From Burkholderiales bacterium (GTDB lineage Bacteria > Pseudomonadota > Gammaproteobacteria > Burkholderiales > Burkholderiaceae_C), in the NCBI GenBank assembly GCA_016223165.1, contig JACRPO010000003.1, positions 434,001 to 498,000 on the forward strand: a DNA stretch of 64,000 nt. The letters are read 5' to 3'. The position numbers and the translations under genes were made by a program. Of this stretch, positions 43,919 to 52,019 are shown piece by piece; position 1 is the stretch's first letter; every line of letters starts with the position of its first letter. The notes below the pieces were generated by a model. It was given only the letters and a program-made list of their open reading frames with translations, searched no databases and had not been told where the DNA came from.

Positions 43919-45103
43919 ATGAAATCGATCAGCGCTCGTCTCGGCGTTCTGGCGCCGCTCCTGGCCTTGGCGTGGCTCTCGGCCTGCGGCGGTGGCGACG
44001 ACCACACGATCGGGCTCAAGAACGAGACGGCTCCGTACCTCGTGCCGCTCGCACGGGCTGCCGTGCAGGTGAGCGCCGGCTGGGCGCACACCTGTGCGGT
44101 GCTCGCCGACGGCAGTGCGGCGTGCTGGGGCGGCAACCAGTTCGGCCAGCTCGGCAACGGTGGCCAGGCACTCGTCGGCTGCGCCGACGGCTCCGCCGTC
44201 TGCAGCAACGGGCCGGTGGCCGTGAGCGGTGCCACGACATGGGCTCGCGTCGCCGGCGGGTTCCTCTTCACCTGCGGCACCGATGCAGCCGGTGCCGCGC
44301 ACTGCTGGGGCGCGGGGCGCCGCGGCCAGCTCGGCGACGGCACCCAGACGACGAGCAACGTGCCGGCCAACGTCAGCGGCGGCCTCGTGTTCAGCGCCCT
44401 TGCCGCCGCGACCGGCGGCGACCTGGCCTGCGGCCTCAGCGCCGGCGCGCTCTACTGCTGGGGCAGCGGCTACTACGGCCAGCCGGGCAACGGCAGCGTG
44501 TCGCAGCTCGCCCCGGTGCCCTACCGCGTCTCGCCGACGCAGACGTTCGCCGCGCTGGCCGCCGGAGAGGTGCACGCGTGCGCGCTCGATGGCTCGGGTG
44601 CCGCCTTCTGCTGGGGGGCCAATCACGCGGGGCAGGTCGGCGACGGCACGCTCGTCGATCGCACGCTGCCGGTAGCCGCGCTCGGCGGCCGCAGCTACAC
44701 GCAGATCGTGGCCGGGCTCGGCCACACCTGCGCGCTCGACGCCGGCGGCGCGGCCTACTGCTGGGGTGCAGCGGGCCGCATCGGCCGCGCGAGCGCCAGC
44801 GTGGCCGACCAGGCGACACCCGGCGCCGTGGCCGGCGCGCAGCGCTTCGTGCAGATCGCGGCCGGCGGCTGGCACACCTGCGGCATCGACAACGCAGGGC
44901 AGACGTGGTGCTGGGGCGACAACTCACGCGCGCAGTTCGGCGACGGCACCCTGGCGTCGAGCCAGCTGCCCGTGCGCATCGCGGGCCTGCCCGCATTCAC
45001 GCAGATCACCGCCGGCGGTGGCCACACCTGCGGCGCTACCGCGGCCGGCGCGGTGTGGTGCTGGGGGGCGGATACGTACGGGCAGAGCGGGCGGCTGTTG
45101 TGA
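43919..45103 (+). CDS. RCC1-repeat lipoprotein
   Basis: 394 residues, ATG after CGGAGGTGCCC. Lipobox LSAC with Cys23 marks a lipoprotein. Seven RCC1-like blades follow, each with the pattern HTCAL...AxCWGxNxxGQLGxG; a full seven-bladed propeller. Every blade carries two cysteines (first strand and before WG), so paired disulfides are likely in the envelope. Ligand unknown. It is divergent from the ECF sigma gene. Confidence 0.9.
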   Translation: MKSISARLGVLAPLLALAWLSACGGGDDHTIGLKNETAPYLVPLARAAVQVSAGWAHTCAVLADGSAACWGGNQFGQLGNGGQALVGCADGSAVCSNGPVAVSGATTWARVAGGFLFTCGTDAAGAAHCWGAGRRGQLGDGTQTTSNVPANVSGGLVFSALAAATGGDLACGLSAGALYCWGSGYYGQPGNGSVSQLAPVPYRVSPTQTFAALAAGEVHACALDGSGAAFCWGANHAGQVGDGTLVDRTLPVAALGGRSYTQIVAGLGHTCALDAGGAAYCWGAAGRIGRASASVADQATPGAVAGAQRFVQIAAGGWHTCGIDNAGQTWCWGDNSRAQFGDGTLASSQLPVRIAGLPAFTQITAGGGHTCGATAAGAVWCWGADTYGQSGRLL

Positions 45104-45771
45104 GTGAGGTGGGGTTGCAGCGGGCGTCGTGTGGAGCTGGTAGGGCTGCGCTCGCTGCTTGCGGAGGGGTAGTCAGTTCCAACCCGTTGCGGGCCCGCGC
45201 CTGGCGCGTGGCAATGCCCGCTCCGCAGCGCAGGAGACGGTCGCTCTCGGGGAGTGAACTCACGGCAACCTCCTGCAACCCGACCTTCGCAGCGGCCGGC
45301 GCTGCCATTGGCGTCAGCAATGCGCGAGACAGTTGCTCTCCGTCGAGCCAACGTGCTGCCTCGCATCATGAACAGCCGGTCCGTGTCGGCCGTGGGCTCC
45401 GGTCGACTGTATGCAGTCGACCGCAGCGCGCCGCGGCCCGCAGGCAGGTCTGGCGTCGGATGACACTGACGGGCGACCCCGCGCTGACCGCCGCTTTGCG
45501 GCCGTCGAACCTCCGGAGCCACGCGGCAGCTTGAGTGCCAAGACAACGCGCTGGTAGTGAGCCGGTCAAGACGTGCACTAACAGGGCGTCGAGAAGAAGG
45601 GACGTCAGCGGCGCCACCTACGGGCGCTACCTGAATTCGAGCTCAACCGCCTTCGCCGACTTCAGCTTCGTGTGGCCATGTATGCCATCCCTCGCGTACA
45701 CCTGGCAGAACCCTTCGCTGATCTGTGCATTCGTGTGTAGCATGAACCGAACAGGAGCGGGCGTCCGACGC
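45104..45771. other. Intergenic region with one strong hairpin; no gene seen
   Basis: 668 bases between the RCC1 gene and the DUF4365 gene. Open frames here have no recognisable protein sense. The most regular element is a 9-base-arm inverted repeat, GGTCGACTG at 45401-45409 and CAGTCGACC at 45414-45422 with a TATG loop, not followed by T residues. This stretch marks the change from GC-rich to less GC-rich DNA. Confidence 0.5.
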
Positions 45772-46272
45772 ATGGATCCAAATCAGCAAAAGGAGGAGTT
45801 CAACTACGCATACCTGTCCGCGCTGGCCGCTCATGCCGGCCTTAACCGCGGAGACCTTCGCGTGGACAACGACAGCGTCGATGTTCTGTTCCAGAGCGTT
45901 GGCTACCGAGGGAGAAGGTTTAGAAACCCGCAGATCCAGATTCAGCTGAAGTGCACGTCGCAGAACCTTACCAGGGACGGTGTTATCAAGTTCCCGCTAC
46001 CTCGAAAGAACTACGACGACCTGCGTGGCGACGATGTGATTACGCCTCGCTACCTCGCGGTCCTGCTCGTCCCAGCAGACACGGCCCAATGGATAGTGCA
46101 TCACGACGGCCACATCGCCCTCTACAACAATTGCTACTGGGTCTCCCTTCGGAACTACGGCCCGACTGACAACGAGCACAGTGTCACCGTCGACGTTCCC
46201 CTCGAGCAGCGCCTGACCAGCGACACGCTGCTCACCATGATGGATCGCGCCAGCGAGGGGGAGTGGCTGTGA
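45772..46272 (+). CDS. DUF4365 domain protein (predicted PD-(D/E)xK-like)
   Basis: 166 residues from the ATG at 45772 (45742 is possible). KEEFNYAYLSALAAHAGLN, then DNDSVDVLF and QIQIQLKCTSQ, FPLPRKNYDDLR and VPLEQRLTSDTLLTMM cover the whole DUF4365 domain. The D...QxK arrangement (VDV... QLK) is like the variant active site of Mrr-type PD-(D/E)xK nucleases; that relationship is from memory and should be tested. The gene is less GC-rich than its surroundings and is coupled by overlap to the next gene. Confidence 0.8.
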   Translation: MDPNQQKEEFNYAYLSALAAHAGLNRGDLRVDNDSVDVLFQSVGYRGRRFRNPQIQIQLKCTSQNLTRDGVIKFPLPRKNYDDLRGDDVITPRYLAVLLVPADTAQWIVHHDGHIALYNNCYWVSLRNYGPTDNEHSVTVDVPLEQRLTSDTLLTMMDRASEGEWL

Positions 46273-47393
46273 CAGAGATCGTCAAGCGCTTCAAGGAAGT
46301 CTCGGCTGAACAAGTCGAGGCGTACTTGCGCAATGCACATTGGATTCAGACTGGCAAGCTTCGCAGCGTTGCGACCATCTGGAACCGACAGGACGACCTT
46401 GATGCGGAGGTCGTGCTCCCGCTGTCGCGCTCCGTCAAGGACTATGTTCCGCGCCTTCGCGATGCACTGGCGGCCGTTGCTTCGTTTGAGAGGCGCGGTG
46501 TGCTTGAAGTCGTCAGCGATATCGGACGAATGTTTGCGAACGTCATAACCGTTCGCGTCATCCATGCCGATACAGACGACGGCACGATCCCGATCAACGA
46601 CGGGGTTCTGCTAATTGCTAAGGCCAAGGACTTGCTATCTGCAGCCGCGCAAGCGATCTACGCGAAGCGAAAGCATTTCACCGGCAATCCAACGCCTGAT
46701 GCGAAGGAGTACGTTGACAGACTGCTGCTTGGGCAGACGGAAGTCGGCAGCTACGTCGTCAACGTCATCGCACCGGTTCAGGGGGGGCCATTGGCGCCAG
46801 GAGAGGTGGAGTCAGTGCCGCTCGCGAAGGCGGTCACGCTGAACCTCGTGACCGGCCTGGAAGCCCTTAAGAAGGCTAGTGAGCGATATCAGGAGACTGG
46901 GAGCTTGAGGGAGTTCGAGACGACCGTAGTTCAGGGCGCGAGTGCAAACATGTGTGACGCCCTCCTAGGCTTTAGTGGCGTCAACCGGAACCGAGCTTTT
47001 GAGATCAAGGTGAGCCCATCAGAAGGCCCCATGTTTGAGACTGATGTGCGCACCTTCAAGTTTGATGCCCCAGAAGTCGAGATACTTGAAAAGGTGTCCA
47101 GCTACTTCAAAGAAGACTACGTCCTGACAGGGCGAACGTTGACAGGGTACGTCACGAAGCTCAGCAAGCCGAAAGAGGACGAAGCGGGCACGATCACTCT
47201 CGACACCAAGTTTGACGATCTGAACAGAAAGGTGCGAATCGAACTTGGCAAGGATGACTATCACACGGCCGTCATTGCCCACGACACGAGGCAGTACGTG
47301 CAGTGCACCGGGGATGTTCATGTGAAGAGCAAGACTGCCAGCCTGCTCCACCCACGAGGCTTCCGCATCGTGGGCGTGAACGAACTCTTTTGA
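46269..47393 (+). CDS. Unknown protein coupled to the DUF4365 gene
   Basis: 374 residues from a GTG at 46269 overlapping the DUF4365 stop (GTGA), with GGGGGAG six bases upstream; a GTG at 46263 is the alternative. No family recognised. The N-terminal 200 residues are mixed alpha/beta with VVLPLSRSVKDYVPRLRDAL and a VLLIAKAKDLLSAAAQAIY helix; the C-terminal part (from about 270) is strand-rich (LTGYVTKLSKPKEDE, TITLDTKFDDLNRKVRI). No membrane segment or signal. Pairing with a putative nuclease suggests a two-component defence or toxin-antitoxin-like unit (inference). Confidence 0.8.
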   Translation: MTEIVKRFKEVSAEQVEAYLRNAHWIQTGKLRSVATIWNRQDDLDAEVVLPLSRSVKDYVPRLRDALAAVASFERRGVLEVVSDIGRMFANVITVRVIHADTDDGTIPINDGVLLIAKAKDLLSAAAQAIYAKRKHFTGNPTPDAKEYVDRLLLGQTEVGSYVVNVIAPVQGGPLAPGEVESVPLAKAVTLNLVTGLEALKKASERYQETGSLREFETTVVQGASANMCDALLGFSGVNRNRAFEIKVSPSEGPMFETDVRTFKFDAPEVEILEKVSSYFKEDYVLTGRTLTGYVTKLSKPKEDEAGTITLDTKFDDLNRKVRIELGKDDYHTAVIAHDTRQYVQCTGDVHVKSKTASLLHPRGFRIVGVNELF

Positions 47394-47696
47394 GGCGAAG
47401 AATGCTTGGGGCCTCGCCTCTCTCGGTCAGGACGGAGGTCGGCATCTTGGGCGCAGCCGCAGGCCCGCTAACCCAGGGTTGAAGGGCGGCTTTCGGCCGG
47501 GGCCGACGTTCGACGATGGATCTGCTTCATGTGCAGCGCCGTCATGGACTTGGCACCTGCGTCCCAAACGGATTCCGGACTTGTGGCCGGCGGGCAGCCT
47601 CGGCTCCCTCGGACCTTCCGCGTGGCGAAGCGCACGCGGTCTCTTGCTGCATCGTTGCGCGGCGTCGATTCAAGTCTCGTGCGGCGCGCTGCCGCA
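47394..47696. other. Intergenic region, no gene seen
   Basis: About 300 bases between the unknown gene and the convergent lamin-tail/oxidase gene. Short frames here have no protein features. A T-loop-like gattcaagtctc at 47668-47679 does not belong to a foldable tRNA. Confidence 0.5.
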
Positions 47697-50600
47697 CTAT
47701 TGCGGGTAGGTGAAGCGCGCCATTTCGATCCCGCGCTCGTCCATGATGATGGCGGTGTCGCCCTTGTTGTTCCAAACCGCTGCGCGCCGCCCCCAAAACA
47801 GATTGGTGGGGTCGTCCGTTCCGCTTTTGGTCCAGACCGTCACTTCGGTGTCGCCTTCAAGTACGAAGGTCGGAAACGAGTAGACGTGATTGGCTGCGTC
47901 ACGCAGGGTCCAGCCACTCAACTCCACTGCTGCTGCCGTCTCGTTGACGATGACAACCTGCTCGCCGGAGATGTCGCTACCGGGCGGATCGAAGACGACG
48001 CGCTGTATCCTGATCGGTGAATCGGACAGTCCGCAGCGAGCGGTGAAATGATTGTCGAAGGTGCGCACAACGCCCCCTCGCGTAAGTGTCCGGCGCGTCT
48101 GCTTCCAGACGTCGAGACGCGGATACGCGCGATCGACGTCCGCGGCCACCAGGTTGTTGTCGTCGTACGCCATCCCCCAATGTTGGATACCACCGTGCTC
48201 GCGCCCGAGCGCTTCAAGGCCAGCGAAGAGGGCATAGGTGCTGTCGAGCGTGCGAAGGCCGACGAACTCGACCATGCATGTCATGGCGGTTCGCTGCGGC
48301 GAAAGGATCGCGCGCGATCGACCGACAAATCGGATTGAAAACCAGCCGCCTAGCATGCGGCCCATCGCCGCTTCGTCTCGGAGCAGCGCCAGTGCGGCGT
48401 CGATGTAATCGAGGTGTGCAGTGCCGCCGGCGTCGCAAGCGATCTCAAGCCCGAGTCCACGCGTCGCGCATTCGCCCTTGTTTTTCGGACCCATGGCGTT
48501 GTGCGCGATCGCGATGGTTTCTCCTGGACCCTGGAATGTCGTGGTGAGGAGGGTCGTGAGCGCCCCGACTAGTGCAGGCTGCTGGTTAAGGACCCTCCCG
48601 ACCAGGTCCCCAATAGCGCCCGGACCGGCGACCTTCAGCCCCTTGATCAAGAGGTCCGCTGCGACCACAGCGGTCGTCGCGGCACCTGCCGCAGTCACGG
48701 CAAGACCAGCGAGTGTCGGCAAGGCGCCCGGAATCGCGACGACCGCTGCCATGGCCAGTGGAGAGAGCTCCAGGGCCGCCATCAGCGCGGGGAGAACGAC
48801 CGCCGGCGTGCCGAGAGCCTCTCCGGCTTTGAACAGCAATGCAATGAGCATGTCGCCTTCGCAGAAGGCCCCGAGTGCATCAAACGAGGGGCTTGCACTA
48901 GGGGCGCTGTTGACTTCATCGCGCTGCACCAGGATGCAGTTGGGATCGTTGCTGCCAACGCTACCCGCGTCGACAGTGACGGCCAGGCCGACAATGCCCT
49001 GCGTGAATACCGAACCCGGGCCCGCGAGCAGCCGTGGCCGGAGCGTCGACCAGGTTTCGGCGGTACGTTTTTCGCGCAGCGTGTATTGGTAGCGCACCTC
49101 GAGAACATACGAATAGACGATGCCGAGCGAACCGACCGAGACAAGGACGGTGTCGAACCATGCGTCGTCGTGCAGGATCGTGACCTCGGGGCCTAACACA
49201 TCTTGCAGCGTTGCCTTGTTGTTCGGGTCAGTGATCGGCCGATCCGCTGGCTCGATCCAGTACTGGGCGCCGTCCGGTCCGACAAGGTGGATCGCTCGCA
49301 CCCAGTCGGAAATCGGCGGCAGTCGGAAATGCGAGCCGTGCACGCTGGTCGAGACGACGCCTGCAAGGGTCTGGCCCGACGCACCACCCATCGTCGCCGG
49401 CGCCAAGTTCTCACTGTCAAGGTAGGTCATCAACTCCTCGAGTTGAATACCCGCCTCGACGTGTACGAAGAGCTTCGATGGCACCGCGGCGCCGCCCGAC
49501 CCCGGATCGACAGAGGTCGGGTTGGCAATCAACGCAGCCGGGAAGCCCGCGTCGAGGACCCTGTTGAGCTTGCGCGTCTCCACGACGTAGCCGGAAGTGA
49601 CGGCGATATCGGAAAACGACCAGCTGCTGCCGACCGCGCGCACGCGCTTGCCTTTGTGCGTCGCGGTCCTGACGATCGCCACCAACTCCTCGAGGCAGGT
49701 CGGCTCGCAGTGTCCTTCGATCGGGTCGGTGACGCGATTGCCCGCCCAGTTTGACCAGCGATCCGGGCCGTAGGCACCGATACCGGCCGGCCAATGGAGC
49801 AGCGGGTTGTTGCTTCCGGACTGGATGCCGAAGACATCCATGCCATGGGCCGTTCGCACCGCGGCCAGGCCGCCAGCGCCCAGGCCCGAGTCGTATGCGC
49901 GTGGTTCGCGCCATTCTTCGTCAAACCGCCAGTGCACCAGCGGTCCGCCGTTGAAGATTCCTCCTTGACCGATCGCGAACAGATCAAGTCTTCGGCCCCG
50001 TGCGACAACCGCCGGGATACCTACGGGCAGTGCCCACGCGCCCGGCGGGATCGCCTCGGGCGCAAAAGTCTGCGCCGCTCCCGCCATGCCTTGCGCCGAC
50101 CAGGACCGCATCGTGCCGTCGTCGGCGATCGCAAAAAGTTGGACGCGCCCCAACTCAGTGGACACGGCAGCGATGCCACTGTCGACGTGCACCGGCGTGC
50201 CGATCCGGCGCAGTGACCACGCGCCATCGAAGCGCCAGTGCAGCAGCAGCCGGCTTGCAGGATCCACGGCGAATACGTCGATGTTCCCGGGCGACGCGGA
50301 GGTGGCAGCGAGCAGGCGTGTTGGCAGGCCATCGCTCTCCGGCAGAGGTGGGTTCGCTGGCAACGCCACATCACCCGCGAAAGAAAACTGCTGCACGCCA
50401 CTGTTCGTGGTCGCAAACACCTCCATCCGCTGCCCGTCGGGCGAGGCGACGGCCAAGCCATTCCAGCCACCATGGATGACTGCATTGATCTCCGCCTGCC
50501 GCACCCAGCTGTCGCCATCGGGCGAACTCCAATGCACCAGCCCACCACCATTGGCGATCGCGTAGACGTGCGCGCTGCCATCTGGCAGCGCGACCGCACA

Positions 50601-50786
50601 CGGGACCGCGGCGACCAGGTTGCCGCCCGGCAATTGACCGGGCGACGTTGACCACTCTCCACGGCTCGACGACCAGACGTTCATGCGGCCGTCGGTAGAA
50701 ACCGCAAACGCCAGCGCTCGATCTCCCGAGGCAATCGCCACGGGCTGACCAGCCGGCATGTTTGCGCCAAACGATTCTGTCGTCAC
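47697..50786 (-). CDS. Propeller + FAD-linked oxidase + lamin-tail domain protein
   Basis: 1029 residues from a GTG with GGAGG six bases upstream. Residues 1-340: repeated blades with LxHWRFDGxW, VFAVD and VHWSSPDG, like PLL/fucose-lectin or tachylectin-type propellers. About 345-600: a VAO/PCMH flavin domain (SNWAGNRVTDPIEG, KRVRAVGSSWSFSDI, ATMGGASGQTLAGVVSTSVHGSH), related to gulonolactone/aldonolactone oxidases. An alanine-rich hydrophobic insertion at about 660-735 splits the substrate domain. About 760-900: oxidase C-terminal part. About 920-1029: lamin-tail domain (DISGEQVVIVNET, LSGWTLRDAANHVYSFP). No signal peptide is seen. Confidence 0.8.
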   Translation of the reverse strand: MTTESFGANMPAGQPVAIASGDRALAFAVSTDGRMNVWSSSRGEWSTSPGQLPGGNLVAAVPCAVALPDGSAHVYAIANGGGLVHWSSPDGDSWVRQAEINAVIHGGWNGLAVASPDGQRMEVFATTNSGVQQFSFAGDVALPANPPLPESDGLPTRLLAATSASPGNIDVFAVDPASRLLLHWRFDGAWSLRRIGTPVHVDSGIAAVSTELGRVQLFAIADDGTMRSWSAQGMAGAAQTFAPEAIPPGAWALPVGIPAVVARGRRLDLFAIGQGGIFNGGPLVHWRFDEEWREPRAYDSGLGAGGLAAVRTAHGMDVFGIQSGSNNPLLHWPAGIGAYGPDRWSNWAGNRVTDPIEGHCEPTCLEELVAIVRTATHKGKRVRAVGSSWSFSDIAVTSGYVVETRKLNRVLDAGFPAALIANPTSVDPGSGGAAVPSKLFVHVEAGIQLEELMTYLDSENLAPATMGGASGQTLAGVVSTSVHGSHFRLPPISDWVRAIHLVGPDGAQYWIEPADRPITDPNNKATLQDVLGPEVTILHDDAWFDTVLVSVGSLGIVYSYVLEVRYQYTLREKRTAETWSTLRPRLLAGPGSVFTQGIVGLAVTVDAGSVGSNDPNCILVQRDEVNSAPSASPSFDALGAFCEGDMLIALLFKAGEALGTPAVVLPALMAALELSPLAMAAVVAIPGALPTLAGLAVTAAGAATTAVVAADLLIKGLKVAGPGAIGDLVGRVLNQQPALVGALTTLLTTTFQGPGETIAIAHNAMGPKNKGECATRGLGLEIACDAGGTAHLDYIDAALALLRDEAAMGRMLGGWFSIRFVGRSRAILSPQRTAMTCMVEFVGLRTLDSTYALFAGLEALGREHGGIQHWGMAYDDNNLVAADVDRAYPRLDVWKQTRRTLTRGGVVRTFDNHFTARCGLSDSPIRIQRVVFDPPGSDISGEQVVIVNETAAAVELSGWTLRDAANHVYSFPTFVLEGDTEVTVWTKSGTDDPTNLFWGRRAAVWNNKGDTAIIMDERGIEMARFTYPQ

Positions 50787-50954
50787 GCGACCTCCATGGC
50801 TGACTCGACGGTTGCCTCTAGCCGAACCAGAATGCGCCTACGGAAACTGACAGCCCAGTAAGTAAGACGGCTGCCACGTGTGGGCACTTTGTCGGGATCG
50901 ATGACACTGATCCACGCAGTTGGCTAAGATGAAGGAGTAGGTCGGGGCCACAGA

Positions 50955-51413
50955 TCAATCCTGCACCTTGGTCACCTGCCAAGCCACGCATTTCCATTCC
51001 CCCGACCTGCACAGGAATACGTGCGTGTTTCGGTATGTCGCTTCGGTGGGCGGCGAGGTTCGCGAGTCCACGGTGGGCAACGCACTGCGAACGACCGCGA
51101 CTTGGTTGTCGAGGAACAGACAAACCTCGATGTCAGCCGTCGCAACGAGCCGAACAAACTGCGCAGGGCCCGACGAGATCTTTGCAAGCGTTTCGTTGCG
51201 ATCGACATCAACCTGTCCCTTGCCTCGGATTATCGGAAGGTAGTCGCTCGCCAGGATGCCGTCCGCAATTCGACGAGTCTCTTCGGGACTGTCTCTCGGC
51301 GCCGAGAGGTCGTCACCGATGGCACGACTGCCGATACCGTTCTCAGCACGGAATAGCGTACGAACCATCTGCTCTAGTGCCTTCTTGGTCGCGATCGTGG
51401 CTGCTTCGTTCAT
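50955..51413 (-). CDS. NTF2-like (SnoaL/DUF4440-type) protein
   Basis: 152 residues from the ATG at 51413. Pattern of a cone-shaped alpha+beta barrel: LEQMVRTLFRAENGIGSRAI helix, ASDYLPIIRGKGQVDVDRNETLA, VRLVATADIEVCLFLDNQVAVV strands and the final HVFLCRSGEWKCVAWQVTKV, as in DUF4440 proteins. Upstream of the oxidase gene on the same strand, 168 bases apart, so the two may be co-transcribed. Ligand unknown. Confidence 0.75.
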   Translation of the reverse strand: MNEAATIATKKALEQMVRTLFRAENGIGSRAIGDDLSAPRDSPEETRRIADGILASDYLPIIRGKGQVDVDRNETLAKISSGPAQFVRLVATADIEVCLFLDNQVAVVRSALPTVDSRTSPPTEATYRNTHVFLCRSGEWKCVAWQVTKVQD

Positions 51414-51641
51414 TGGATGGTCCCTTGGTCTCTTGATCGAGAAGAACGTCGTCGAGCAACTCATCCTGACTCGCTGTGGAAAGGGGTGCGCTCGAGTTCG
51501 GCCATGGTGCGTTCGGTCGTCAAGTCTGCTCCCGTTCTTGGTCTCAGCGCAAGCCGGTGACAATGTGATGGGTGCCAACTTGACGGATACGAATGACCCG
51601 CTCATACTGAAACAAGGCGAACGAGCGAAGGGAGGCTAGTC

Positions 51642-51890
51642 ATGCCTGCATCTGTCGCAATTCCTGATCGACCAGCTGAAGACGAACAGGAGCTATTGGG
51701 ATTGCCTGGTGGCGAACCTCGGCCTCTGGGCGGCACACTCACGTTCATCGGCGGCCTGATCGTGTTCGTGATCCTGCCGTTGAGTGGTGTGCCCTGGCCC
51801 ATTGCCCTGCTGATAGCGGGCATCTTTCAGACAGGCGTCACGCTGTACTTCCTGCTTCAGTACGCCGCCAATCCCAACTTCAAGCAGTGA
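51642..51890 (+). CDS. Small two-helix membrane protein
   Basis: 82 residues, ATG after GGGAGGCTAGTC. A polar proline/glutamate-rich start, then two membrane helices (LTFIGGLIVFVILPLSGV and PIALLIAGIFQTGVTLYFLL). No family recognised. It precedes the phospholipase-like gene on the same strand by 129 bases. Confidence 0.7.
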   Translation: MPASVAIPDRPAEDEQELLGLPGGEPRPLGGTLTFIGGLIVFVILPLSGVPWPIALLIAGIFQTGVTLYFLLQYAANPNFKQ

Positions 51891-52019
51891 CCGGTGGCGT
51901 CATCGTCGCCAGGCCGAGGTGTGGGCCGACAACAAGAGAGTCCTGAAGTAGGCAGCTAAGAGCTTGCGCAGGGCCCGTGCGGCGGGTCTGGCGTGGCACT
52001 GCAAGGTAGGGGGAGCGCC

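Noticed and set aside
47640..47700. T-loop-like gattcaagtctc suggesting a tRNA or attachment site
   Set aside because: No matching D-arm, anticodon arm or acceptor stem around it.
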